A DNA stretch of 64,000 nucleotides from Pseudoalteromonas luteoviolacea (GTDB taxonomy: Bacteria > Pseudomonadota > Gammaproteobacteria > Enterobacterales > Alteromonadaceae): NCBI RefSeq assembly GCF_018100925.1, contig NZ_JAGJEH010000009.1:62001-126000 (forward strand), written 5' to 3'. How positions within the stretch are numbered: the first letter of the stretch is position 1; each line of letters begins with the position of its first letter. Shown piece after piece: positions 1 to 6,827 of this stretch. The position numbers were made by a program, and so were the translations under genes. A model generated the notes under the pieces. That model ran no database searches. It had not been told where the DNA came from and was given only the letters and a program-made list of their open reading frames with translations.

Positions 1-595
1 CAGCCTGCTTAAACGCATCTTTAAGTGACATTGCATCAAGCTCTTTGAGTTTTTTAGTAGTTAACTTTTTTTCATATAGGGCCTGTTTTTCATTATCAGA
101 TAATGAATTCAACACCTCAGTGACCGCAAGGTCCCACATATTATCTGCGCTCATGCTACGCTCTTTAGCCGTTAGTTCAAAAGCACTTTTTAAAAGTTCA
201 AAGCCTTCTGGACTGCGCGCTACTTTTTTCCCACGGATCATGGCATGAGTGCGCACATTATCTTGCACAAACGGACGCAAATTTAAGCCCATTTCAGCAA
301 TATACTTGCGCGTAACTTGATGGTGCGTTGGAATACGCATGGCACCCAACTCGGCATATAGAGTGTCAGACTCGCGCAAAGTTCTTACGCGGCCTCCAAT
401 ATGACCAGGATCTGCTTCTAGAATAGTCACTTTTGCACCGAGTCTAACTAATTCGTATGCACTAGTTAAACCTGCAATGCCAGCCCCTATAATGGTTACA
501 GATGGTGCACCCTTTAAACTGTTGGCAGTAAGTGCCCTGACACTATTTAATAGCGTCATTGGCTTGCCACTATGGGCAAGAGTATTGTTCTTCAT
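1..595 (-). CDS. FAD-dependent amine oxidase, N-terminal part (gene runs off the window)
   Basis: The reading frame is open from the ATG at 595 to the window edge, so only about the first 198 residues are visible. Around residues 30-45 there is a Rossmann FAD-binding motif (TIIGAGIAGLTSAYELV) followed by an acidic residue in TILEAD and then GGRVRTL, the pattern of the flavin amine oxidase/L-amino acid oxidase superfamily. Such enzymes oxidise amines or L-amino acids to imines and release hydrogen peroxide. No clear signal peptide is seen in the first 25 residues. It lies 40 bp downstream of the hydrolase gene on the same strand and may be co-transcribed. Substrate cannot be judged without the C-terminal half; a phytoene-desaturase-like relative is a less likely alternative. 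Confidence 0.8.
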   Translation of the reverse strand, partial: MKNNTLAHSGKPMTLLNSVRALTANSLKGAPSVTIIGAGIAGLTSAYELVRLGAKVTILEADPGHIGGRVRTLRESDTLYAELGAMRIPTHHQVTRKYIAEMGLNLRPFVQDNVRTHAMIRGKKVARSPEGFELLKSAFELTAKERSMSADNMWDLAVTEVLNSLSDNEKQALYEKKLTTKKLKELDAMSLKDAFKQA

Positions 596-635
596 TAAAA
601 AGTCCTTTTAACGATAGATAAAATTTCTATGAAAA

Positions 636-1478
636 TTAATGTCTTAAAGCAGATTTTATTGCATCAGCTAAAGCTACTGGCTGTGTGATCATAGGTAAGT
701 GGCCAGACTCAATGCTATAGGTTTTTGTCGCACCAATAGACTGAGCAATTTTTTGCTGTGTCGCATACGAAATGATCTTGTCCTCTTTTGCAAACACATA
801 CACTTTCGGAATGGTACCTAGCTTGTCTTTATTTAGATGCACTTTACCTTCGCCCGTCACGGCTGGTTCATCAACAGATTGTGTCCAAACCTTTGCTTGT
901 AAAGATTTTGATTTGGTGTTGGTAAATGAAGCAACGTACTCCGATTGATTAGTGATTTTCATCCAACCATCTTCGTAAGTCACGCCTTTAAAATAGTTGC
1001 TTTCATCATCTTTATTTAATAACGCAAAAGGTTTAGCACCTTCGAATGGGGCAACTGCACTGACATAAATTAAGTGACTCACTTCAGCTCGATTGCATGA
1101 GGCGAGTGCTTCATGAGCAACGGCTCCACCTTGACTATGCATAACCCAAACCTGCGGTTGTGGTAAGCCATTTGTGCGCTTACACAATGCCTCAGCTGCA
1201 TGGCTTAAGGTTATGGTTTTTGGTGCGACCTTATTGTCACGGCCAGGCAAGTCTAAGATATGTGGTACGATTTGAGCATTTTTTAATTCAGTTGCAACAG
1301 GTTGCCAAGCTGAGCCTCGTAAATGTGCACCATGAATAAATACCACAGTTGATTCAGTTTCAGCTCGTTCAGTTGAAAGACTTCCTGCAGAAAGTGGTTT
1401 TGAGTCTGAAGAGACACTATTACAAGCAACCAAACTTGCAACAGTACATAGAGATATGAATGTATTTTTTAACTTCAT
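636..1478 (-). CDS. alpha/beta-hydrolase lipoprotein
   Basis: A 280-residue protein with a lipoprotein signal peptide: a hydrophobic stretch ends in LVAC, making Cys19 the predicted lipidated residue, so it should be anchored in the envelope. The mature part has the alpha/beta-hydrolase layout. FIHGAHLRGSAW is the oxyanion-hole loop, VMHSQGGAV is the nucleophile elbow with the catalytic Ser, and SGHLPMITQP near the C-terminus carries the catalytic His. The closest family pattern is the AB_hydrolase esterase group; the substrate is unknown. The gene precedes the amine oxidase gene by 40 bp on the same strand. The upstream 570 bp is AT-rich and should contain the promoter. The family call is strong; an esterase activity is inference. 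Confidence 0.8.
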   Translation of the reverse strand: MKLKNTFISLCTVASLVACNSVSSDSKPLSAGSLSTERAETESTVVFIHGAHLRGSAWQPVATELKNAQIVPHILDLPGRDNKVAPKTITLSHAAEALCKRTNGLPQPQVWVMHSQGGAVAHEALASCNRAEVSHLIYVSAVAPFEGAKPFALLNKDDESNYFKGVTYEDGWMKITNQSEYVASFTNTKSKSLQAKVWTQSVDEPAVTGEGKVHLNKDKLGTIPKVYVFAKEDKIISYATQQKIAQSIGATKTYSIESGHLPMITQPVALADAIKSALRH

Positions 1479-2054
1479 CCTAAGTCCTTCCTAATTCTGT
1501 AAGTAAAAAACGGGGGCATCTTAGCAAGAAAAAATACGAAAAATAACATCAAAAAAACGAGGGAAATCAAAGCTTGCAACTCATTAATTAAAAAAACAAA
1601 AAAGTCGCTGAAAGCCGCAAAAGCAGGCGTGAATTTTTATTCAAAATAACAGATTAAAAACCCAAAAATATACAAAGGACTGGTTTGTTATACTTTTGTA
1701 GAATAAACACGACAATTTCCTTCACTATGCCACTTTGGCAATCGGTTTATTCATTAAAAAATTGCATAAAACCTTAAACAGGGGCGATTCATTGCTGAAA
1801 TTATAATTATTCCAGCTCTGTCAACTATTAGTTTTTCTCAATTTACACTAAAAAATTATGCAGCATTTAATATTTAAACCTCAAAAGACTATTGAATGAG
1901 TCTAAATAGTTTTTTTATAAAAAATTTTATTTCCAATTGAATTTTTTGGGTTTAACCGATTAAAAAATGCACATTCTAATTCTTTTCCTCATCTGACATG
2001 TTGGTCTTTAATAAAAAACGGATAAACTTTGTATTAGATAAGTTGTAATAAGTT
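1479..2054. other. AT-rich intergenic region without a supported gene
   Basis: This stretch has many A/T runs and no reading frame with a credible start, ribosome binding site or family motif. It presumably contains the promoter of the minus-strand hydrolase gene at its left end. It ends at the first copy of the dispersed GGACAGACACA motif. Confidence 0.6.
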
Positions 2055-2096
2055 GGACAGACACATTTGAAAAAAGGAATAAAGTGGACAGGCACA
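2055..2096 (-). repeat. two tandem copies of the dispersed GGACAGACACA motif, left flank of the RAYT gene
   Basis: GGACAGACACA lies at 2055-2065 and GGACAGGCACA at 2086-2096. They are in inverse orientation to the TGTGTCTGTTTC copy at 3334-3345 on the other side of the transposase gene, so the gene is bracketed by inverted short repeats. The same motif recurs elsewhere in the first 14 kb. I infer that 2055-3345 is roughly the element that carries the transposase. Confidence 0.55.
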
Positions 2097-2272
2097 TTAT
2101 TTTGCATTTTTGAAAGCCAATCGTATTACAGCTATATATTCCTATGTGTTACCGCCAGTACTAGGAAAAACTATCAAGTGCTTTTAATGCTAGAAATAAA
2201 GTTCCATTAGGAATATTTTCATCTTACTAAACAGATGAAGGCTTAGAGTGGAGAAAGAGAGACTTAAACTAA

Positions 2273-3265
2273 CTACCCAACCCCCTTATACCAATTAACG
2301 TCATTTTTTGCCGCATGCACTCTCAATACGGTTTGAGAACCTACAAAATTACCATAGCGCGTTCCATAGTTTTTTACCTTATCCAACCAAGTCGCTTCTT
2401 CAATTCTCAGTGATGCAAGAATACAGGGCATGCCTTTTTGTATGTAACCTCTCTTTTCGGAGCACACATGGCGGCCCGTCCATTCAACAAGTTCAAGGTA
2501 ACCCAATAGTGAGATCGGTAATGTATGTTCTTGATCTCTTTTGCCAAACGGTATTAATGATACGGGTTGTTTGGTTTTACGTTTCGTCTCATTTTTATTT
2601 AACTGATTGACGTTTGTTTTGGAACTTTTGAGTTGCTTTATTCGCTCTTGAATCGATGTAAAATCGCTATCCTCTAGCTTATTTGCCATATTCGCTCGGA
2701 TTGGATTTAAATCCACATATGCCATACAACTTAGCAGTGCTGCTTCATCTAATAAAGCCTGTGATTTATATCGCCCTTCCCAGTACTTACCCGTGCAGTT
2801 ATCTTCCTTGTTTGCTCTCTTTGCTATGTATTCATTGAGGTTTTTCATAAACCAACTAATGTCGTACAGTCTGGCGCGCCACTTTTCAATCAGCTCAGAT
2901 TTAAGTAATTCCTCAGCCTCGTTCAATGTTTCACCGTGTCGGTATCTATCAATGAGTGGACTACCTTTGTATAGCTTGTACCACCTCGTTATCACCTCTG
3001 CCTCTGTCCAACCTAGAGCTTGCTGCCTATTCACTTTTACAACCAAATGATAGTGATTACTCATGATGGCATACGCAGCTATTTCAATGGTATAAACACC
3101 ACTTAACAGTTTTATTCTATCTACTATCCATGTCCGTCTATGGTCAAAGTTTTTACCTGTGTACTTATCCTCTCCGCACAAAAAAGCACGGCGTACACAC
3201 CGTGCTATTAAGTGGTAATAAGACGTCGACGACAAATCTATTAACCCCTTCCTTGCCCTTGTCAT
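2273..3265 (-). CDS. REP-associated tyrosine transposase-like protein (Y1_Tnp, RAYT)
   Basis: A 330-residue protein of the IS200-like Y1 transposase superfamily, RAYT branch. The N-terminal region is typical (SYYHLIARCVRRAFLCG). The HUH motif is visible near residue 70 in MSNHYHLVVKV. The later segment ending in MAYVDLNPIRANMA is the usual RAYT signature around residues 180-190. HUH transposases nick single-stranded DNA at short hairpin or repeat sequences through a tyrosine; the candidate tyrosine lies in the ISWFMKNLNEYIAKRAN helix. The C-terminal 110 residues form a less conserved tail. The gene is intact and flanked by inverted copies of GGACAGACACA. A gutted copy of its 5' region lies at 4540-4758. 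Confidence 0.88.
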   Translation of the reverse strand: MTRARKGLIDLSSTSYYHLIARCVRRAFLCGEDKYTGKNFDHRRTWIVDRIKLLSGVYTIEIAAYAIMSNHYHLVVKVNRQQALGWTEAEVITRWYKLYKGSPLIDRYRHGETLNEAEELLKSELIEKWRARLYDISWFMKNLNEYIAKRANKEDNCTGKYWEGRYKSQALLDEAALLSCMAYVDLNPIRANMANKLEDSDFTSIQERIKQLKSSKTNVNQLNKNETKRKTKQPVSLIPFGKRDQEHTLPISLLGYLELVEWTGRHVCSEKRGYIQKGMPCILASLRIEEATWLDKVKNYGTRYGNFVGSQTVLRVHAAKNDVNWYKGVG

Positions 3266-3332
3266 TCCCTTCAGCTCAATTTAAAACTGGATATTTAAAC
3301 AGTAGTCAAAGAGCCTAGTTTAAGCAATGAAT

Positions 3333-3345
3333 TTGTGTCTGTTTC
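3333..3345 (+). repeat. dispersed motif, right flank of the RAYT gene
   Basis: TTGTGTCTGTTTC is the right-hand copy of the dispersed motif, two mismatches from the consensus TTGTGTCTGTCCC. The preceding 45 bp resemble those before the copies at 4810 and the segment at 13745-13775 (TTTAAAC, then a TCAAA-GCCTAGTTT-like block), which suggests a conserved element end. Confidence 0.5.
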
Positions 3346-3364
3346 ATTGCGATTACAAACAAGT

Positions 3365-3781
3365 CTATTTATTTTGCTCTTTTTGAGATACTCCAACCTG
3401 AGTAACTAACAAAGCCGCACCAATTAGTGAAAAGCCTTTGAGGAAATGCGCCTGTTGCAATGCGCGGATAGTTTCATGTTCTGCATACAGCATCTCATAT
3501 CCGTGCACAACAACTGTTACCGGAAGTAAAAAAAGCACCAGCAACCACCCACCAAGTTTAGGTTTCCAGTTAAATAAAATCATTAATGCACCAGCCAACT
3601 CCACAATGCCAGAAGCCCAAATTAAGGCTACTTTATATGGTATTACTTCGGGCATTAAGCTCAAATAATAAGGTACATTAGTAAAGTGAGTAATGCCGGA
3701 CAGCAAAAATAACGATGTGAAAAGAAAGCGAGCGCAGATATTAATTGAGATATGATGAGGTAAACGGTAGTCGGCAAACAT
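3365..3781 (-). CDS. DoxX-like membrane protein
   Basis: A 138-residue protein with four predicted membrane helices and the DoxX pattern: an early LLSGITHF segment, then SGIVELAGALMIL in the second helix region and a histidine/tyrosine-containing third helix. DoxX-family proteins are small integral inner-membrane proteins linked to redox or thiol stress in several bacteria; the reaction is not established. The gene lies 66 bp downstream of an Rrf2-type regulator gene on the same strand. Such regulator/DoxX pairs are common, so regulation by that neighbour is likely. No attC site lies beside it, so it is not an obvious integron cassette. Confidence 0.75.
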   Translation of the reverse strand: MFADYRLPHHISINICARFLFTSLFLLSGITHFTNVPYYLSLMPEVIPYKVALIWASGIVELAGALMILFNWKPKLGGWLLVLFLLPVTVVVHGYEMLYAEHETIRALQQAHFLKGFSLIGAALLVTQVGVSQKEQNK

Positions 3782-3847
3782 TAAAATGTTCCTATTTTTT
3801 CAGGTGATTTATTTGTATATATTTAAAGGCTAGATTTTTACTTAACC

Positions 3848-4369
3848 TCAAGTAGAAAATGCGGCATTTTGCTCGATCCATGTTTTAATTCGAGATTTTC
3901 GTTGATCACTGACATCTTGTGCGATCCCAGCGACTAATTCTGGAAGCTTGACATTATTTAGCTCTTGCCTAAATTTATCTTCAGCATGTTTAAAAGAGGC
4001 TGCAATTTTACAGGCTGTAAGCACTTCGTCAGAAGAAGCGCCACATGAACCCTTTTGCCTTATTTCTGTACAGCGAAAACTAGGAGTTGTACCGTCGATT
4101 GCCCCTGTTATATCCCACAAAGAAATAGTTTCAGGTAGTCGCGCCAATTTATACCCACCGGCTACACCTCGTTTTGCCTTTACTATTCCTGCTTTACTCA
4201 ATAACTGCATCTGTTTCGCCAAATAAGGCGAAGGCACCCCAATAAAATCTGCAAGTGCTTCCAAAGCTAATGCTGCATTTGCAGGCAATAAAGCTAACAG
4301 CGCACAACTATGCGCTGCCCATTCAACGCCTTTTCCTATTTTCATATCGCTAAAATCTGCCCTTGTCAT
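3848..4369 (-). CDS. Rrf2-family transcriptional regulator
   Basis: A 173-residue winged-helix regulator. The N-terminal part (KGVEWAAHSCALLALLP, then IGVPSPYLAKQMQLLSKAG and KRGVAGGYKLAR) is the Rrf2 DNA-binding domain. Three cysteines follow in RCTEIRQKGSCG and LTACKIA, spaced C-x7-C-x10-C. This resembles the Fe-S ligand region of IscR/NsrR relatives but with different spacing, so redox or nitric-oxide sensing is plausible but unproven. The start may be 4369 or an internal ATG at 4345 that gives the usual MKIGKG-type N-terminus; neither has a strong ribosome binding site. It probably controls the DoxX gene downstream and itself. Confidence 0.8.
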   Translation of the reverse strand: MTRADFSDMKIGKGVEWAAHSCALLALLPANAALALEALADFIGVPSPYLAKQMQLLSKAGIVKAKRGVAGGYKLARLPETISLWDITGAIDGTTPSFRCTEIRQKGSCGASSDEVLTACKIAASFKHAEDKFRQELNNVKLPELVAGIAQDVSDQRKSRIKTWIEQNAAFST

Positions 4370-4382
4370 TTATGGACAAAAT

Positions 4383-4444
4383 TTATCTTTAATTGTAATA
4401 GATATCAAGCCGCATTATGGATATTTTTTATCTTTAATTAAGAT
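4383..4444 (-). promoter_or_regulatory. candidate operator region of the Rrf2/DoxX operon
   Basis: TTATCTTTAATT occurs twice as a direct repeat (4383-4394 and 4428-4439), within 75 bp upstream of the Rrf2 start. The second copy sits in an inverted repeat ATCTTTAATTAAGAT (4430-4444; arms ATCTT/AAGAT). Position and symmetry suit an autoregulatory site, but no Rrf2 consensus can be matched exactly. Confidence 0.35.
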
Positions 4445-4526
4445 TGTTGTGTGCCCATAGCGTGTAGGGCTTGTTTAATGGGACACAGTTGACATGAAAT
4501 AGGCACGATTTGATAGGTAAAATGAA

Positions 4527-4822
4527 TTTGTGTCTGTCCGACAGTGCTCATGATGGCGTACACTGCAACTTATATCGTAAATACACTGCTTATACGCTCT
4601 ACCAGCCACGTTCGTCTGTGGTCAAAGCTTTTGCCTATGTACTCACCCTCTGCGCATAAAAAGGCACATCGTACGCTCCGTGCCAATGAATGATATAAGG
4701 CATTGAAGACAAATCTATTAGTGCCTTTCGTGCTCTTGTCACCCCTCTTCACCACCACTTAAAACCTAGATATTTAAACAGTGTTAAATAGCACAATGTA
4801 AACAATTGATTTGTGTCTGTCC
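4527..4822. repeat. internally deleted RAYT-element derivative bounded by direct copies of TTTGTGTCTGTCC
   Basis: TTTGTGTCTGTCC is present at 4527-4539 and again at 4810-4822, both in the same orientation. Between them lies a diverged copy of the RAYT 5' coding region and of its upstream end sequence (compare 3059-3345). The first motif copy is joined directly to internal RAYT sequence (TGCTCATGATGGCGTA), so most of the element, including the catalytic part, is gone. Confidence 0.65.
4540..4758 (-). pseudogene. RAYT transposase, N-terminal remnant
   Basis: About 62 residues align with residues 1-65 of the intact RAYT protein at 2273-3265: SLARSVRCAFLCAEG corresponds to LIARCVRRAFLCGED, and GKSFDHRRTWLVERI to GKNFDHRRTWIVDRI. 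The HUH motif and everything after it are missing, so it cannot be functional. The nucleotide match continues into the 5' flank up to the motif at 4810. It was probably produced by deletion inside an older copy. Confidence 0.8.
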
Positions 4823-4833
4823 CATAATGCTGT

Positions 4834-4954
4834 TTCCTGACTTTTCGGCTTGCGCTGCAATAGCCTCTAATCGAGATGCTAACCAACGAAGCTTTTCTGG
4901 TGAGGCATGGATGAACACCTGCTCGGCTTTTTCATCTTTTTCTAAAGTTAACAT
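4834..4954 (-). pseudogene. truncated integron cassette gene, Imm32-like immunity protein N-terminus
   Basis: From the ATG at 4954, preceded by a good ribosome binding site (AAGGA, 5 bases away), about 40 residues are readable, beginning MLTLEKDEKAEQVFIHASPE and ending in an AEKSG segment. The frame then enters the dispersed motif at 4807-4833 and loses similarity. The HASPEKLRWLASRLEAI segment resembles what I recall of Imm32-type immunity proteins, which are longer, so the call is tentative. The gene starts just beyond the attC at 4973-5085, where a fifth cassette would lie. The RAYT-related element has removed its 3' end and its own attC. Confidence 0.5.
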
Positions 4955-4972
4955 CCGAATCCTTTTGGCATA

Positions 4973-5085
4973 TAACGCCGCTATCACTGGACAGCTGGCT
5001 GTAGTTGTAATTTATGTTAACGGAGCGGCAGCGTAGTGCATAAATTGCAACGAAGGACTGCTGTTCCGGTGAATAGCTTTGTTAG
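4973..5085 (-). repeat. integron attC site 4 (after cassette ORF 5089-5571)
   Basis: Read on the minus strand the site opens with CTAACAAAG and closes with GCGGCGTTA, the classic TAACAA...GGCGTTA boundary of VCR-like attC sites. The interior contains complementary segments such as TAATTTATG/CATAAATTG and GGAACAGCAG against CTGGCTGTAG-like sequence that can fold into the required imperfect hairpin. It is longer than the other three sites. Confidence 0.75.
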
Positions 5086-5088
5086 TTG

Positions 5089-5571
5089 CTACCCGCCGTA
5101 AGCACGATCAAAGTAGTCTTTTGCGTTAGTTCTATTTAGCTCATCTCGGTTTATTGAGTGCATAAGTTCTAATGGTTTACAATTTGCCGACTTGGAAATA
5201 CAAAATTCGAAGTCACAATACGCATCATCTTCTAAATCAATACACCAACGCATAAGCCAGTTATTACTTTCAGAATATACCGCTGTACGAACTTCGTAAT
5301 CTCCATGCGTACTAGCTTTCAAGGCCTCACTACTGTTAATTTTTGACTTCAAAACATCGACAGACAATATTTTACTGTTGGTAATAAATCCATCATGCTC
5401 GTGCCAGTCATCATATAGAAATATCTTCTCTGACGGATCAACAACCATATCCATGAAGTATTTCATTACTTTTAATAGCGTTTCCATACTACTGTCTGTA
5501 GCAGATGTGAGTATTTCTCCATCGAATGGTTTGTCACCGGCCTTCCATCTTTTTTCTAGGTCTGGAGTCAT
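5089..5571 (-). CDS. integron cassette protein of unknown function
   Basis: A 160-residue soluble, acidic protein without signal peptide or membrane helix. I do not recognise a family. The middle contains an FLYDDWHEHDGF segment and the C-terminal part a DDAYCDFEFCISKS segment with aromatic and acidic residues. The ATG at 5571 follows the attC core site of the previous cassette by 15 bp and the stop is 4 bp from the next attC, so it fills its cassette as expected. Neighbouring cassettes encode immunity-like proteins, so a role in toxin immunity or phage conflict is possible but not shown. Confidence 0.7.
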   Translation of the reverse strand: MTPDLEKRWKAGDKPFDGEILTSATDSSMETLLKVMKYFMDMVVDPSEKIFLYDDWHEHDGFITNSKILSVDVLKSKINSSEALKASTHGDYEVRTAVYSESNNWLMRWCIDLEDDAYCDFEFCISKSANCKPLELMHSINRDELNRTNAKDYFDRAYGG

Positions 5572-5586
5572 CCTAATACTCGCAAC

Positions 5587-5679
5587 TAACGCCGTGCTAA
5601 GCGGCTAAAAAAGTTTGGCTAAAATTAGCGAGGAACGAGCACAAGCCAAACTTTTGTGTCCGTTTGAGCACCTTGTTAT
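5587..5679 (-). repeat. integron attC site 3 (after cassette ORF 5698-6210)
   Basis: On the minus strand it runs from TAACAAGGTGCTC to GCACGGCGTTA. The interior has long complementary arms: AAAGTTTGGCTTGTGCTCG pairs with the TAGCCAAACTTTTTTAGCC side. It closely resembles the site at 6721-6815, sharing the GCTAAAATT-GAGGAACGA core, as expected for a chromosomal integron with a homogeneous attC family. Confidence 0.85.
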
Positions 5680-5697
5680 ATATACAAACGCTGATAA

Positions 5698-6210
5698 TCA
5701 CGTTTTACTTTTTACCCAACTTTCAAACGAAGGAATGACCATTAATGATTTTTGATTAAGTTCATTCGCATGCTCAGTAATTTGAGGTAACACAGCTGAT
5801 ATTTTTGAAGAGAGTAGGTTTCTGTCTATTGCATCAGGGTCTAACTCTGGCTCAGGTTCAAACCATTCTCCGTAGCCAAAATCACAACCTGAAGCTAAAT
5901 ATCGCATGTAAAAGCTTAATGTTGGAGCAACATTATATGTTTCTCCCTCAGAGCCTAAAAAGACAACTGCTGGTGGAAAATCCTCGGCATATTGCCATAG
6001 TAAGTATGAAGAACCTGAGCCATCTTGGCCAAATTTAATGAATTTATCATTCTCTGTTTTCCAATTAGCGATAAGTCCCCAAGAAGACAACTCTTCATCT
6101 GCAGCAACTTCTGATAAAGCAGATAGCTCAAAGTCTATTGGCCAACCAATAATTCCTTGCTTGCATAAGTCTGATAACAATTCATATGAAGATAAAGTTT
6201 CTGCATCCAT
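5698..6210 (-). CDS. integron cassette protein, SMI1/KNR4 (SUKH)-like
   Basis: A 170-residue soluble protein. The central part (IKFGQDGSGSSYLLWQY, then PPAVVFLGSEGE and LSFYMRYLASGCDFGYGE) resembles the SUKH/SMI1-KNR4 superfamily, whose bacterial members are mostly immunity proteins that bind and neutralise polymorphic toxins. No toxin gene is adjacent, which is usual for cassette arrays that collect orphan immunity genes. The C-terminal 40 residues are predicted helical. The gene sits between two clear attC sites and is read away from the integrase, as all cassettes here are. The family call rests on pattern recall, not a profile search. Confidence 0.6.
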   Translation of the reverse strand: MDAETLSSYELLSDLCKQGIIGWPIDFELSALSEVAADEELSSWGLIANWKTENDKFIKFGQDGSGSSYLLWQYAEDFPPAVVFLGSEGETYNVAPTLSFYMRYLASGCDFGYGEWFEPEPELDPDAIDRNLLSSKISAVLPQITEHANELNQKSLMVIPSFESWVKSKT

Positions 6211-6243
6211 TTAGGTTTAACTCCAATAGTGATTTTGTATATA

Positions 6244-6340
6244 TAACGCCTCAGTTAAAAGGCAAAATTTGGTTGGCTATAATATGAAGCGGAGCGAAAC
6301 CAGCCAACTGAATTTTGTCCGCTTTTTAACTGTTTGTTAT
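6244..6340 (-). repeat. integron attC site 2 (after cassette ORF 6337-6699)
   Basis: On the minus strand it starts ATAACAAACAG and ends GAGGCGTTA. Its arms (AAATTCAGTTGGCTGG against ATAGCCAACCAAATTTT) are complementary. The TAA stop codon of the upstream cassette gene is the TAA of the first core site. Confidence 0.85.
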
Positions 6341-6699
6341 GTATGCTTTTTGTAGGACAAAAACCAACTGTTACCCCAAATAGAATAATAAGTCCGATAA
6401 ACACCTTGTACACTACATGAGTTAGACGATATTGAACGATTATCCCAATTGCAGTTTTTACCGCTGTATGAAATATCTATACGTACCCCACCAAGGAGAA
6501 ATTCTGTAATCCAGATATCCATATTAGAGGCTTTAGCCCACTTTTGATTGGGAGTGCCTAAAATACTGTGAACCTGACCTCTACTAAGGTTTTTACCAAC
6601 CCCTAATGATTTGTTCCAGAGGTTACATGATGGCACAGCTAATATAACTAATGCTATCAAAGAGAATGATATGATTGTTATCACCATTTTTTTCATCAT
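6337..6699 (-). CDS. integron cassette protein, small exported BamE/SmpA-like domain protein
   Basis: About 120 residues from the ATG at 6699 (MMKKMVITI). A longer frame to 6732 begins inside the attC of the neighbouring cassette and is less likely. There is one N-terminal hydrophobic segment, followed by PSCNLW, a weak lipobox, so it is exported or lipid-anchored. GKNLSRGQVHSILGTPNQKW matches the turn seen in BamE/SmpA-OmlA-type domains, and four cysteines lie in the C-terminal half. In this family the domain usually mediates protein contacts in the envelope; a specific role cannot be given. Its stop codon overlaps the attC core. Confidence 0.6.
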   Translation of the reverse strand: MMKKMVITIISFSLIALVILAVPSCNLWNKSLGVGKNLSRGQVHSILGTPNQKWAKASNMDIWITEFLLGGVRIDISYSGKNCNWDNRSISSNSCSVQGVYRTYYSIWGNSWFLSYKKHT

Positions 6700-6720
6700 A
6701 CTCAATGTCCGAAGCATACA

Positions 6721-6815
6721 TAACGCCCTCATTAAGCGGACTAAAATTGTTGGCTAAAATTTGTGAGGAACGAACAATAGCCAACTGTTTTAGTTCCGTT
6801 TAAATTGCTTGTTAA
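6721..6815 (-). repeat. integron attC site 1 (after cassette ORF 6828-7916)
   Basis: On the minus strand it runs from TAACAAGCAATTTAAACGG to GAGGGCGTTA. The arms AACAGTTGGCTATTGTTCG and the AATTTTAGCCAACAATTTT side pair into an imperfect hairpin. It is the attC nearest to the integrase. Confidence 0.85.
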
Positions 6816-6827
6816 ATTTCGTTATAA

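Noticed and set aside
4784..4987. The full 67-codon frame covering the Imm32-like fragment
   Set aside because: Its C-terminal end is encoded by the repeat and its N-terminal part by the attC site; only the part from the ATG at 4954 to 4834 is gene-derived.
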